Program-made: the position numbers and the translations under genes | Shown here: piece by piece, positions 35,477-44,252 of the stretch | How positions within the stretch are numbered: the stretch's first letter is position 1 | How the letters are laid out: each line of letters starts with the position of its first letter | Assembly (NCBI RefSeq): GCF_900200035.1 | Contig: NZ_FZTC01000019.1 | Location: 310,001-374,000 of the forward strand | Length of the DNA stretch: 64,000 bases | Direction of reading: 5' to 3' | Origin: Klebsiella grimontii | GTDB lineage: Bacteria > Pseudomonadota > Gammaproteobacteria > Enterobacterales > Enterobacteriaceae | Notes under the pieces: model-generated | The model's database searches: none | Seen by the model: the letters and a program-made list of their open reading frames with translations, nothing else | Told to the model about the DNA's origin: nothing

Positions 35477-37466
35477 CCGTTAAATTGAATTGCAGCACCA
35501 CGCAGGCGTTGCGCGTTAACGTCGACGCCAGGCGCAGCGTCCCTTCCATTTGCGTCATCAGAGAAACACAAATCGACAGCCCAATCCCCAGCCCCACATC
35601 TTTACTGGTCGTGAACGGCTTCAGCAGTGACGGCAGCAAGGCCGCAGGCCAGCCGGGGCCGTTGTCGGCAATCAACACGCTCAGCGTGTCGCCGTTCATT
35701 TGCCAGCTCACCGTAATTTTCGCCGCGTTCGGGCAGGCGTCGAGCGCATTCGACAGCACGTTCACCAGTACCTGATGGACCCGCACTTCATCGCCGCGGA
35801 TCCAGACGGTTTCATCCGGTACCACCAGCGTTCCCTGCTGCGGCCTATGGCGCATCGCCAGCAGTTCCCACGCCACCATAAACGTCTGCCGCAGATCGAC
35901 CGGATGCAGCGGCGTTTCCAGTTCAGCGCGGCGGGTGAACTGGCGCAGCGAGCGGATAATCGCGTCAATGCGGTTAATCAACCCTTCCGCTTTACTTAAC
36001 GTCGCCCGCGCCTGCGCCGTCTGTCCCTGCTCAATCGCCCGTCCTGCCGTAAACAGATACATCGACAGCGCGTTCAGCGGCTGGTTGATCTCATGCGCCA
36101 GGGTGGTCATCGTCTGCCCCACCACCGCCAGTTTAGCGGTCTGGATCAGCTCGTCCTGGGTAGCGCGGAGATCGGACTCGATCGTTTTTCGCTCGCCGAT
36201 CTCCTGTTCAAGCTGCTGTTTTTGCGCGTTAAGCTGACCCAGCGTATGGCGAAGCAAACCGGCAATACGCCCCAGTTCATCCCGTCCATACACCGGAATG
36301 GTCGCATCCGTCCGGCCTAACCCAATCTGCACCACCGCCTGATTCAGCGCGGTAAAGCGTTTCACCAGCCGCGAGCGAATAAAATAATGGTTCAATACCC
36401 ATGCCAGCAGCAGCGCCAGCAGCGTCGCCACCAGGATCAATCCGCCGCTGACGCGGACAATCTGCCCCATACGCTGATTAAACATCTGCATTTGCTGATG
36501 ACTGCTGCCAAGCTGGGCCTCAAGCAGCGTCCTGAAGCGCCCCAACGTGGCTTCTCTGGCCCGGCTGGCGTCCATTAACGCTTTTTGCGCCGTAACATAG
36601 TCGCGCATGGTATCCGGCATCTTATTTTTCACCATGCCGATTTCCAGCAGCTCATCAATGGTTTGTCGCAGGGTGATCGTACTCGGCCAGTCGTCCAGCG
36701 CGCGAATATTTTCATCCGAGGTTTTTTTCAGGTTTTCGAGGTAGCGAATATGCGTCTCAACCAGCATGCCATCGTCATTTCCGGACTTGAGTTCATTTAG
36801 CCTGTCGCGCAGATCGTCAACGATTTGATTCTCGATACGGGCCAGCGTATAGACCTGCTGCTGCTCGTTTTGCACTTCCCGGGAGCGTTTCAGATACTGC
36901 GCCGCATCGCCTTGCCGGGCTTCAATTTGATCGAGCAGCGTTCCCTGCTGCCAGGTAAAATCCTGTACCAGAGAATTCAGCTCCGTGGTGAAATCGTCGT
37001 GCAGCCAGTCGATACGCGCGGACAGCTCCCCGACCTTTTCTCGCACCAGAAACATGTTATAGAGCACGCGATCCAGTTCCGACAGCAGCGCGCGGCTGTC
37101 CTGCAAAATCACCTTCAGCTGCCGGCGTTCCACGGGTGACAACCCCTGGCTCAGCCGCTCTATTTTATCCAGATGCTGAATAATCTGGTTACGCAGTTGC
37201 AGACGCACCGTGGTATTCGGCGCCAGCAGAAACTCATTGAGCTGATCGACCACCAGATTGAGATTGCCTTCAATCAGAAAAGCAGAATGGATGCGGGGAA
37301 AATACTCGTCCAGCGAATAGCGTATCTGCGAGCTTTGCTCATGCCATGAATAGAGGCTGACGCCGCTGACAATCAGCGTCAGCAGCGCGCCCATCAGAAA
37401 AGCCCCGCGCAGGCTGGTGCTGATGCTGATTTGTCGCAAACGTTGCAGCATGGACCGGCCCATCAT
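35457..37466 (-). CDS. pgtB: Phosphoglycerate-sensing histidine kinase PgtB
   Basis: The 669-residue kinase has TM1 at about 20-40, a large periplasmic helical sensor, TM2 near 340-362, a HAMP-like linker, a coiled coil, the HisKA box with the His in TTLAHEINQPLNALSMY, and an ATPase domain (NVLSNALDACPNAAK, IADNGPGWP, GLGIGLSICVSLMTQ). It should phosphorylate PgtA when PgtC reports external phosphoglycerates. Its start overlaps the pgtC stop (ATGA) and its end overlaps pgtA, so the three are tightly coupled. Confidence 0.92.
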   Translation of the reverse strand: MMGRSMLQRLRQISISTSLRGAFLMGALLTLIVSGVSLYSWHEQSSQIRYSLDEYFPRIHSAFLIEGNLNLVVDQLNEFLLAPNTTVRLQLRNQIIQHLDKIERLSQGLSPVERRQLKVILQDSRALLSELDRVLYNMFLVREKVGELSARIDWLHDDFTTELNSLVQDFTWQQGTLLDQIEARQGDAAQYLKRSREVQNEQQQVYTLARIENQIVDDLRDRLNELKSGNDDGMLVETHIRYLENLKKTSDENIRALDDWPSTITLRQTIDELLEIGMVKNKMPDTMRDYVTAQKALMDASRAREATLGRFRTLLEAQLGSSHQQMQMFNQRMGQIVRVSGGLILVATLLALLLAWVLNHYFIRSRLVKRFTALNQAVVQIGLGRTDATIPVYGRDELGRIAGLLRHTLGQLNAQKQQLEQEIGERKTIESDLRATQDELIQTAKLAVVGQTMTTLAHEINQPLNALSMYLFTAGRAIEQGQTAQARATLSKAEGLINRIDAIIRSLRQFTRRAELETPLHPVDLRQTFMVAWELLAMRHRPQQGTLVVPDETVWIRGDEVRVHQVLVNVLSNALDACPNAAKITVSWQMNGDTLSVLIADNGPGWPAALLPSLLKPFTTSKDVGLGIGLSICVSLMTQMEGTLRLASTLTRNACVVLQFNLTDAKDVE

Positions 37467-38695
37467 TTGAGTTCTTCCAGTTTTGCGATCGCCTGACGCT
37501 GGTTATTGAGAAACCAGAGCTGCCACTCCATCATTTGCTGCTCGGCAAAGCTCTTATTATCGAACTGCGCCAGCCAGGCTTCATCCTCACTGCTCGCCGG
37601 GTCGACCGGGACACCGGTTAGCAACGCGCGTATCTCGGGCAGCGGACGCTTAAGACGGGCTTCCGCGCTGTGCAGCGCCCGCCAGGCATCTTTCAGCTGG
37701 GCGAGACGAAAGCTGATGGCCGTATCAAACATCCGCTGAACCAGACGCTGACGCTTGAGGATCAGGCGATAGTTCAACGGCGGTTGATTCATCAGCCGCG
37801 CCTGCTGCGCCGACCGCGGATTGCCCGCCGCCAGCGGCGTCACCGGGTATTTTCCGGTATTGGCATCGGCGAGGATCCGCTGCCCTTCCGGGCTGAGCAG
37901 ATAGCGAATAAAGCGCCGCGCTTCGCTGGCGTGCTGGCTGTTTTTGAGCACCGCGACATAGGTTGGCGAAACGGCGGACTGCGGAAAGTAGGTAAAGGTC
38001 AAATGCGGATCGTTCAACAGCAGATTGGCATAGTTATCAATTACCGGACCGGCTACGCCCAGCCCGCTTTTAATTTTATCCGCCACGCCAAAGCTGCGCG
38101 ATGAAATCGTGACCAGATTTCCCGCGCTTGCCAACAACGTCTGCCATCCTTTAACCCAGCCTTGTTGCTGCAACAGCGACTCTACCATCAGATGATTGGT
38201 GTCCGAGCGCGACGGGCTGCTCATCAGCAGCGCCCCCTGATAGCGAGGGTCGGTGAGATCGTCCCAGTCCGCTGGCGCGGGCAGATGCCGCGTCGTCAAC
38301 GCCGAGCGGTTAATCAGTAAACCGAACCCCGACATCGCCACGGCAACGGACGTTGAACGGATGGATTCTGGCACCAGATGTTGGCTGCCTGCCGGCGCGC
38401 CGTTGAACGGCGCCAGCTTTTGATGTTCCTGAAGATGCTGCAGCAGCATCGGTGATGAGGTCAGAACCAGATCAACGTTTTCCGCATTGGCCGTATCAAG
38501 CAGCTGTTCCAGCGAGGCGCTGGTGCGGTTGAGCGTACGAATCATCACCGACCCCGGCTCCGTTTGCCAGCGCGCGATAATCCACGCGGTGGCGCCGGGA
38601 GAAAACGTTGTCGCCATCACCAGTTCTTCGCTTTGCGCCGTACAGGGACTAAACCCGGCGGCCAGCAGCCACAGCGCCCACGTTTTGCTGAGCAT
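37463..38695 (-). CDS. pgtC: Periplasmic phosphoglycerate sensor accessory PgtC
   Basis: I took the ATG at 38695 because it gives a signal peptide (LSKTWALWLLAAGFSPCTAQ) and 410 residues, near the size of Salmonella PgtC. A longer frame would begin at a TTG without an RBS. The mature part is an iron/spermidine-type solute-binding fold (MATTFSPGATAWIIARWQTE, TSSPMLLQHLQEHQKLA, YFPQSAVSPTYVAVLKN) with an extra C-terminal helical part. It works with PgtB in detecting phosphoglycerate or PEP and inducing pgtP. It is first in pgtCBA. Confidence 0.9.
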   Translation of the reverse strand: MLSKTWALWLLAAGFSPCTAQSEELVMATTFSPGATAWIIARWQTEPGSVMIRTLNRTSASLEQLLDTANAENVDLVLTSSPMLLQHLQEHQKLAPFNGAPAGSQHLVPESIRSTSVAVAMSGFGLLINRSALTTRHLPAPADWDDLTDPRYQGALLMSSPSRSDTNHLMVESLLQQQGWVKGWQTLLASAGNLVTISSRSFGVADKIKSGLGVAGPVIDNYANLLLNDPHLTFTYFPQSAVSPTYVAVLKNSQHASEARRFIRYLLSPEGQRILADANTGKYPVTPLAAGNPRSAQQARLMNQPPLNYRLILKRQRLVQRMFDTAISFRLAQLKDAWRALHSAEARLKRPLPEIRALLTGVPVDPASSEDEAWLAQFDNKSFAEQQMMEWQLWFLNNQRQAIAKLEELK

Positions 38696-38991
38696 CCCGC
38701 CCCGACGAAAAAACCTGTTTGTGATCCCGTTCATAAATATTGAAATACCGAAAAAATAGCGTTGAGACAAAACTTACCCGTTTATGACGCCTGGCGGATT
38801 AATCATCGCCAGCGGCAAAATAGTTGTTTTGGCAACCGGAAACCTCAGGAAAGATTACCAGATAATGAATGTGGAATTTGTTAATATCCGCACAAGCCTG
38901 ACATAAAATCCGCGTAAAATTAATTACCCGCAATTTCATTAATGCTCAACGTGTCAAAAATAACGCCTTAATTCATCAATTTGAGTCAGTT

Positions 38992-39021
38992 TTGACCCAT
39001 TTTGATGATTTGAATTTTATA
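38992..39021 (+). promoter_or_regulatory. Putative sigma-70 promoter of pgtP
   Basis: TTGACC and TTTATA are 18 bases apart, ending 69 bases before the pgtP start. The upstream flank has repeated TTTGA(C/T) motifs (38992 to about 39012) that could bind PgtA. The whole pgtC-pgtP divergent region (38696-39089) shows no ORF. A sigma-70 promoter fits a PgtA that has lost its sigma-54 contact loop. Confidence 0.45.
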
Positions 39022-39089
39022 CCCGCTTATTTCACTCTGCATGCCGACCACTCCTGATCTTCATAGCAATATAAAATACAGGTGACGAC

Positions 39090-40481
39090 ATGTTATCAAT
39101 ATTAAAAAAAGGGCCGTCGGCGAATAAAGTGCCTGCTGAAAAAGTGCAGGCAACTTATGGCCGATACCGTATTCAGGCGCTGCTAAGCGTATTTCTGGGC
39201 TATCTGGCGTACTATATTGTGCGCAACAACTTCACGTTATCCACGCCTTATCTGAAAGAACAGTTAGATCTTAGCGCCACGCAAATCGGTTTGCTCAGCA
39301 GCTGTATGCTCATTGCGTATGGGATAAGCAAAGGCATCATGAGCAGCCTGGCGGATAAAGCCAGTCCGAAAGTCTTTATGGCCTGCGGCCTGGTGTTGTG
39401 CGCTATCGTCAACGTTGGCCTGGGGTTCAGCACCTCATTCTGGATCTTCGCTGCGCTGGTGATCCTCAACGGCCTGTTTCAGGGGATGGGCGTCGGCCCC
39501 TCTTTTATCACTATCGCTAACTGGTTCCCTCGCCGGGAGCGCGGTCGCGTGGGGGCGTTCTGGAACATTTCCCACAATGTCGGCGGCGGGATTGTCGCCC
39601 CGATCGTCGGCGCCGCGTTCGCTATCCTCGGCAGTGAGCACTGGCAGAGCGCCAGCTACATCGTCCCGGCCTGCGTGGCGGTGGTGTTCGCTCTGAGCGT
39701 ACTGGCGCTGGGTAAAGGCTCGCCGCGTGAAGAAGGCCTGCCTGCGCTGGAAGAGATGATGCCGGAAGAAAAGGTGGTGCTTAACGCTAAACACGCGGTA
39801 AAAGCGCCGGAAAACATGAGCGCATTGCAGATCTTCTGCACCTACGTTCTGCGCAATAAAAACGCCTGGTATGTCTCCTTTGTGGATGTGTTCGTCTATA
39901 TGGTGCGTTTCGGCATGATCAGCTGGCTGCCCATCTATCTGCTGACGGTGAAACATTTTTCCAAAGAACAGATGAGCGTCGCGTTTCTGTTTTTTGAATG
40001 GGCGGCGATTCCGTCCACCCTGCTGGCCGGTTGGCTCTCCGACAAACTGTTCAAAGGACGTCGGATGCCGTTAGCCATGATCTGTATGGCGCTGATTTTC
40101 ATCTGCCTGATCGGCTACTGGAAAAGCGAATCTCTGCTGATGGTGACGGTGTTCGCGGCGATAGTGGGCTGCCTGATTTACGTGCCGCAGTTTCTGGCCT
40201 CTGTCCAGACTATGGAAATTGTGCCCAGCTTTGCCGTCGGTTCAGCCGTTGGCCTGCGCGGATTTATGAGCTACATCTTTGGCGCATCCTTAGGCACCAG
40301 CCTGTTTGGCGTGATGGTAGATAAAATGGGCTGGCACGGCGGGTTCTATCTGCTGATGGGCGGGATCGTCTGCTGCATTCTGTTCTGCTACCTTTCTCAT
40401 CGCGGCGCGCTGGAGCTGGAGCAACAGCGGAAGAACACCCAGCAGCAAGAGGCTGAGCTGGCGCTGGCCGACGCACGATAA
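39090..40481 (+). CDS. pgtP: Phosphoglycerate:phosphate antiporter PgtP
   Basis: The 463-residue MFS protein of the organophosphate:Pi antiporter family resembles UhpT and GlpT: YRIQALLSVFLGYLAYYIVR, GLLSSCMLIAYGISKGIMSS, FQGMGVGPSFITIANWFPRR, WNISHNVGGGIVAPIVG. It imports 2- and 3-phosphoglycerate and PEP in exchange for phosphate. AGGTGA precedes the start. It diverges from its regulators and is followed by a strong terminator. A C-terminal Gln/Glu-rich tail of about 25 residues is cytoplasmic. Confidence 0.94.
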   Translation: MLSILKKGPSANKVPAEKVQATYGRYRIQALLSVFLGYLAYYIVRNNFTLSTPYLKEQLDLSATQIGLLSSCMLIAYGISKGIMSSLADKASPKVFMACGLVLCAIVNVGLGFSTSFWIFAALVILNGLFQGMGVGPSFITIANWFPRRERGRVGAFWNISHNVGGGIVAPIVGAAFAILGSEHWQSASYIVPACVAVVFALSVLALGKGSPREEGLPALEEMMPEEKVVLNAKHAVKAPENMSALQIFCTYVLRNKNAWYVSFVDVFVYMVRFGMISWLPIYLLTVKHFSKEQMSVAFLFFEWAAIPSTLLAGWLSDKLFKGRRMPLAMICMALIFICLIGYWKSESLLMVTVFAAIVGCLIYVPQFLASVQTMEIVPSFAVGSAVGLRGFMSYIFGASLGTSLFGVMVDKMGWHGGFYLLMGGIVCCILFCYLSHRGALELEQQRKNTQQQEAELALADAR

Positions 40482-40501
40482 GCGCCTGAAACCGGGAAAA
40501 C

Positions 40502-40525
40502 AAAGTGCCAGCTTGCTGGCACTTT
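40502..40525. terminator. Bidirectional terminator between pgtP and kbp
   Basis: A perfect 10-bp stem (AAAGTGCCAG / CTGGCACTTT) has a four-base loop, followed by TC and a T-rich stretch. Confidence 0.85.
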
Positions 40526-40587
40526 TCATCTTAAACAGGGTTAGCCGGGTAAAATGTAAACGGCCTGCTGCCGAAGGAATTCACCGC

Positions 40588-41037
40588 TTACTTCGCCGGA
40601 ATAATCAGCACCTGGCCCGGATAGATTTTATCGGGATGCGTCAGCATCGGTTTGTTGGCTTCAAAAATACGTTGATACTCATTGGCGGAGCCATACATCG
40701 CTTTAGAGATGGCGCTCAGGGTGTCGCCGGATTTGACCGTGTAATAACGACTTTCTGCCCCGCTTTGCGTCACCTTCACGCTGTCATTAACCTGACCAAC
40801 GCCGGTGACGTTACCTACCGCCACCAGAATTTTTTCCTTATCTTCTTGCGAACCGACATCGCCGGTAACCGTCGCGGTGCCGTCGTCCGCAACATCGATA
40901 TTGACCTTTTCGGCGCCGGGAAGATTAAGACCATCAATATGTTTTTTCAGCTTGTCGGCCTTATCTTCCTTGCTGCCGCCGGAGACGGCGTCCCATATTT
41001 TCTCGCCCGCTTCTTTGACAAAATTTAATAATCCCAT
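40588..41037 (-). CDS. kbp: Kbp/YgaU, potassium-binding BON-LysM protein
   Basis: From the ATG at 41037 with GGAGGT upstream the protein has 149 residues, exactly the E. coli Kbp length. It has an N-terminal helix ([17 protein letters not shown]), a BON domain at about 25-90 and a LysM domain at about 97-148 ([18 protein letters not shown]). The protein binds K+ in the cytoplasm and supports growth at high K+. The ORF continues upstream for 38 codons, but without an RBS. It is convergent with pgtP. Confidence 0.94.
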   Translation of the reverse strand: MGLLNFVKEAGEKIWDAVSGGSKEDKADKLKKHIDGLNLPGAEKVNIDVADDGTATVTGDVGSQEDKEKILVAVGNVTGVGQVNDSVKVTQSGAESRYYTVKSGDTLSAISKAMYGSANEYQRIFEANKPMLTHPDKIYPGQVLIIPAK

Positions 41038-41344
41038 CGTTCCATACCTCCATGACTGTTTCATGATCGCATTTTCATCAACAGCCGCTAAGTCAATTCC
41101 AGGATATACGTTTTGATACCCCACCAACGCGGCGGCCGCCTGAAGCAGCACAACCTGCCATCAAAGTATAATCAATAAGCGTCAAAGTGCAGGATATTTG
41201 CCCGGCAATGGCAGGAAAGTCTGTATTCTGGCCGGGCGACATGACATGAAATCAGCAGTTGACCTTCATCGTATAAGGCGTGTAGTTTTAAGCGGTTCCG
41301 TCCGTTTCTGGTTATTGATCTTCAATGAATAATAAGGTCAGAAA

Positions 41345-41443
41345 ATGATTCATCCAGCCTATTCAACAACGACACGCACCACCACCACCACCACCACCAC
41401 CGCAACCTGCGGCGGCGTGTGCGTATCTGTGGCTGGAACCTGA
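41345..41443 (+). CDS. Threonine-rich leader peptide, candidate attenuator
   Basis: An AAGG site seven bases upstream of ATG starts a 32-codon ORF: MIHPAYSTTTR, then eight consecutive ACC Thr codons (41378-41401), then ATCGGVCVSVAGT and TGA. Thirteen of 32 residues are Thr, and eleven of them lie within twelve codons. This is the shape of amino-acid biosynthetic leader peptides (thrL, hisL), but the downstream gene is an isochorismatase-family hydrolase. Two hairpins follow, the second covering that gene's ribosome-binding site. The peptide itself probably has no function; ribosome movement through the Thr run would be the signal. It could also be a chance microsatellite. Confidence 0.55.
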   Translation: MIHPAYSTTTRTTTTTTTTATCGGVCVSVAGT

Positions 41444-41460
41444 CAGAACAGAACCTCACT

Positions 41461-41517
41461 CCCCGTTAAAGCGGACGGGGACAAACAGCTCTCCGTTCAT
41501 CACATACTGAATGGAGA
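41461..41517 (+). promoter_or_regulatory. Two hairpins, the second masking the downstream ribosome-binding site
   Basis: Hairpin 1 pairs CCCCGT (41461-41466) with ACGGGG (41475-41480). Hairpin 2 pairs TCTCCGTTCA (41490-41499) with TGAATGGAGA (41508-41517), ten pairs including one G-U, with an 8-base loop; its 3' arm contains the GGAG of the gene at 41526. A competing pairing is possible between GGCGTGT in the leader ORF (41414-41420) and ACACGCC (41517-41523). Neither hairpin has a T-run, so control of translation rather than of transcription is suggested. Confidence 0.5.
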
Positions 41518-41525
41518 CACGCCCC

Positions 41526-42059
41526 ATGATTTCATCTGAACATGCGCTAGTGATTATTGATATGCAGGAGGGGCTTTTCCGCGGTCCGGCTTCTCCTCAT
41601 TCCGCTGATGCCGTTCTGACAAATATTCTTCTGCTCATCGCTAAAGCCAGGCAGTCACAGGTACCGATCTTTTTTATTCGCCACGTCGGACCCGACGGCT
41701 CCCCCTTCTCTGCGAGCAGCCCGTTAACCAGGCTGATAGCCGAGCTGGATGTGGACGTTGAACGGGATATCGTCTTAACCAAAACGTATCCCAGCGGCTT
41801 TCGCGACACCGAATTACAGCGCCAGCTTACGCAGAGAGGCGTAAAGCAGCTGGTGATTGCCGGGATGAAAACAGAGTTTTGCGTCGATACCACCTGCCGG
41901 GCAGCGCCGGAGCTGGGATTCACGGCCGTGCTGATTTCCGATGCGCATACCACAATCGATAATCCTCATTTATCCGCCAAGGACATCATTGGCCATCACA
42001 ACCGAACGCTGGCGGGCCCGTTTGTCGCGCTTTCAACCGCAGCCGACTGGCGCTTTTGA
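41526..42059 (+). CDS. Isochorismatase-family cysteine hydrolase
   Basis: The ATG at 41526 has GGAG nine bases upstream (an ATG at 41511 has none), giving 177 residues. The catalytic triad is visible: Asp in LVIIDMQEGLF, Lys in VLTKTYPSGF and Cys in GMKTEFCVDTTCRAA. This is the fold of nicotinamidases, N-carbamoylsarcosine amidase, biuret hydrolase and YcaC/YecD-like proteins. The substrate cannot be told. Its RBS lies in a hairpin behind a threonine-rich leader ORF, so its translation may be conditional. Confidence 0.88.
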   Translation: MISSEHALVIIDMQEGLFRGPASPHSADAVLTNILLLIAKARQSQVPIFFIRHVGPDGSPFSASSPLTRLIAELDVDVERDIVLTKTYPSGFRDTELQRQLTQRGVKQLVIAGMKTEFCVDTTCRAAPELGFTAVLISDAHTTIDNPHLSAKDIIGHHNRTLAGPFVALSTAADWRF

Positions 42060-42087
42060 CGAAAACCAGGCGAACAGCGGCTTTGCG

Positions 42088-42648
42088 TTATGTCGGGACG
42101 AGAAGCCGCAGGCCGGGATAACGCTGTAGCCACCGTTTTTCCGCGACGCGCTGGCTGAAAATAGCCAGCTTATGCTGCGCAAATACCGGCGTTGGCCGCA
42201 GACGGAGCTCAAAGAGATCGTCCAGCCCGTAGGGCGCGATAACCTCAACATGATCTGTTGCTCCCAATCTTACCGCGATAGCCGTCGCGGTTTCAGGCCA
42301 GTACAGCAGCGCATTCTCCGTTGAACGATAAGGTTGATGTCCGTTGCGTTGATGCATTCTGGCCTGATTTTTCACCGACCAGTTAAAAACGGAGTTTTGC
42401 TGGCTAAGCCTCTCTTCCAGCGCGCTATCACAGGCGGAAGTCGCGCTTTTCGCGTCGAACCAGACAACATCCACATCACCCGAAACTGGCCTTTGCCCGT
42501 AGCCGTGCAGATGATCCCAGACCGCATCTCTGACAAAGCCGGCGCCAATCCAGCCATCGTTGAGTTCCAGCGCCTGCACGGCGTACAGCGCGTTCATTCT
42601 CATCGGGTCGTTTAACAACACGCTTTGCAAGAGGTTCTGATATTTCAT
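42088..42648 (-). CDS. Nucleotidyltransferase-like protein (DUF925/YgiQ-unrelated family)
   Basis: From the ATG at 42648 (AGGGA upstream) the product has 186 residues. It starts MKYQNLLQSVLLND and contains LYAVQALELNDGWIGAGFVR, DAVWDHLHG and SGDVDVVWFDA, the G-hinge and Asp-x-Asp of a small nucleotidyltransferase fold (COG3575-like), then NWSVKNQARMHQRNG and YGLDDLFELRLRPTP. Such proteins are common in enterics, with no proven substrate. It is separated from tenA by a hairpin and probably transcribed on its own. The alternative upstream ORF extension has no RBS. Confidence 0.78.
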   Translation of the reverse strand: MKYQNLLQSVLLNDPMRMNALYAVQALELNDGWIGAGFVRDAVWDHLHGYGQRPVSGDVDVVWFDAKSATSACDSALEERLSQQNSVFNWSVKNQARMHQRNGHQPYRSTENALLYWPETATAIAVRLGATDHVEVIAPYGLDDLFELRLRPTPVFAQHKLAIFSQRVAEKRWLQRYPGLRLLVPT

Positions 42649-42694
42649 GGTTTCCCTGTAAACGGCGATCGATCCGCTCAGTGTATCAGCGTTC

Positions 42695-42720
42695 AGGAGG
42701 CGCCGCTTCAGGCGCCCCCT
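42695..42720 (-). terminator. Hairpin after the TenA-like gene
   Basis: A 10-bp stem with one mismatch (AGGAGGCGCC / GGCGCCCCCT) and six-base loop lies just beyond the TenA stop. There is no T-run, so it may be an mRNA 3'-end stabiliser or a weak terminator. Confidence 0.4.
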
Positions 42721-42736
42721 GTTATTCACCTCGCGG

Positions 42737-43381
42737 CTACGCTTCGTACGCGGCGTGATGGAAATCAATTTCCCACTGCAGCACATCGCCGTAAAGCGCC
42801 GACAGCGCCTGCTTTTCGCTTTCACTCAGCGTCATGGCGCAGCGATCGAGTTCGTTCTTCAGCCAGAGCGCCTGCTGATAAAATTCGTCCTCGGCGTGCA
42901 TCTCCACCCAGCGCCGGACGTCCGCGTCGCTCTGGCGATGCTCGCTTACCCCCCGGCACCAGACGTAGTACATCCATTCCGCACCGAACATCATCGTCAC
43001 GATCTGTTCGTAGCTGCCCTCCCGGGCGGTCCGCAGCATGCCGTCGCGAAAGCGCCGCACGCCGGGCAGATCGTCCGGGTACGCAGCGGGATCGACCCGC
43101 CGCTCTGACAACACCTGTTCAAACCACGCGATCTGGGTGTCAACCAGAGCATTCAGCACGCCAATCAGCCAGCGCTGCTGATGAATACCCGGCGCTTTGC
43201 TGACCGCGAGGGCAAAAATCGCGATTGCCGTCGCGACAAAGTTGCCCTCAAATACCAGATAGCGGTTGAAGACGGCAGGCGCCAGCCGATCCTCTTCGAT
43301 ATCAACCACAAAACGATGCCGCTGCATCGCCTGCCACACCGGCTGATGCTCGCGCAGCAGGCGTTCGCTAAACGCTTCCAT
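42737..43381 (-). CDS. TenA/Thi-4 family protein
   Basis: The 214-residue all-helical protein has TenA landmarks: YLVFEGNFVATAIAIFAL, MMFGAEWMYYVWCRGVSE, WVEMHAEDEF and a C-terminal ALYGDVLQWEIDFHHAAYE. TenA enzymes hydrolyse the amino group of aminomethylpyrimidine breakdown products of thiamine; related members act on other small amines or heterocycles. I cannot verify the catalytic Cys of the TenA_C class, so a TenA_E-like or divergent enzyme is possible. Its ATG overlaps the stop of the BtpA-like gene (TAATG), so the two are one operon in the sugar/heterocycle locus. Confidence 0.82.
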   Translation of the reverse strand: MEAFSERLLREHQPVWQAMQRHRFVVDIEEDRLAPAVFNRYLVFEGNFVATAIAIFALAVSKAPGIHQQRWLIGVLNALVDTQIAWFEQVLSERRVDPAAYPDDLPGVRRFRDGMLRTAREGSYEQIVTMMFGAEWMYYVWCRGVSEHRQSDADVRRWVEMHAEDEFYQQALWLKNELDRCAMTLSESEKQALSALYGDVLQWEIDFHHAAYEA

Positions 43382-44235
43382 TATGCCTCCTCGAGCGCGG
43401 CCTGCGCGACTGACATAAAATGCTTCACCCGGGCCAGCTCAACATCGTTCCACCACACGCCATCGACCTTCATCGTACTGGCCACGATAACCCCCTGAGT
43501 CCGTCCGAGGATCTGGCGCACGTTGGCCGGCGTCACCCCCGAGCCCACCAGCAGCGGTAGCTCCGTCGCCGCGCGGATCTCGTCTATTTCCGCCATCGTG
43601 GCGCTATCGCCCGTACGCTGACCGGTGGCAATCACCGCGTCAGCCTCGAAGAAATCGACGTCGCGCGTCAGCTCCTGAATCGAACGATCGGCAACGATGG
43701 CATGGCTACCGTGCTTGACGTGGCTATCGGCAAAAACGCGAATATGCTCAGCGCGCAGCATACTGCGGTAGCGCAGCGCCTTAGCGGCCGCCCCTTCAAT
43801 AAATCCTTCGTTGGCGATATAGGCGTTGGCCCACTGGTTTACGCGGACGAAATCGGCTCCGCCCGCCAGGGCGATAGCCATCGCCGGGATCGCCGCGTTC
43901 GCCAGGACGTTAATGCCCAGCGGCACAGCAAAACGCTCGCGCACTTTCTCGGTAATCACCGCCATTAGCGCGGAAGTTTCGTGACCGATATCCTCAGGTT
44001 TGGAAAAAGGAATATCCCCGTGGTTTTCAATAATCAGTCCGTGAACGCCGCCTGAAATATAATTTTCAGCATCGCGAAGCGCGCGCTCAATAATATCAGA
44101 GACTGATTTCCCTCGATATTTAGGCGCGCCGGGAAAAGGATCGCAATGAATAACTCCAATAACCGCTTTGCTGCGTGAAAAAATAGCTTGTATTGCATTC
44201 GTTTTTTCTGCTGAGATAGCAACCATCTTATCCAT
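43381..44235 (-). CDS. BtpA/SgcQ-family TIM-barrel protein
   Basis: The 284-residue protein has the BtpA pattern: VIGVIHCDPFPGAPKYRG, IIERALRDAENYISGGVHGL, LGINVLANAAIPAMAIALAGGADFVRVNQWANAY and LLVGSGVTPANVRQILG. The family is named for a cyanobacterial photosystem I factor, but most members sit in sugar operons (sgcQ) and may act as aldolase-like or phospho-sugar enzymes. The ATG at 44235 is listed; the ATG at 44226 with AGGA eight bases upstream is an equally good start. Only 17 bases separate it from the divergent kinase gene. Confidence 0.85.
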   Translation of the reverse strand: MDKMVAISAEKTNAIQAIFSRSKAVIGVIHCDPFPGAPKYRGKSVSDIIERALRDAENYISGGVHGLIIENHGDIPFSKPEDIGHETSALMAVITEKVRERFAVPLGINVLANAAIPAMAIALAGGADFVRVNQWANAYIANEGFIEGAAAKALRYRSMLRAEHIRVFADSHVKHGSHAIVADRSIQELTRDVDFFEADAVIATGQRTGDSATMAEIDEIRAATELPLLVGSGVTPANVRQILGRTQGVIVASTMKVDGVWWNDVELARVKHFMSVAQAALEEA

Positions 44236-44252
44236 CCTGTTAAGGGAACACT

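Noticed and set aside
41377..41401. Reading the ACC run as a poly-His (CAC) leader like hisL
   Set aside because: The CAC frame has no start codon with a ribosome-binding site upstream, whereas the ACC frame has AAGG plus ATG. No his gene follows.
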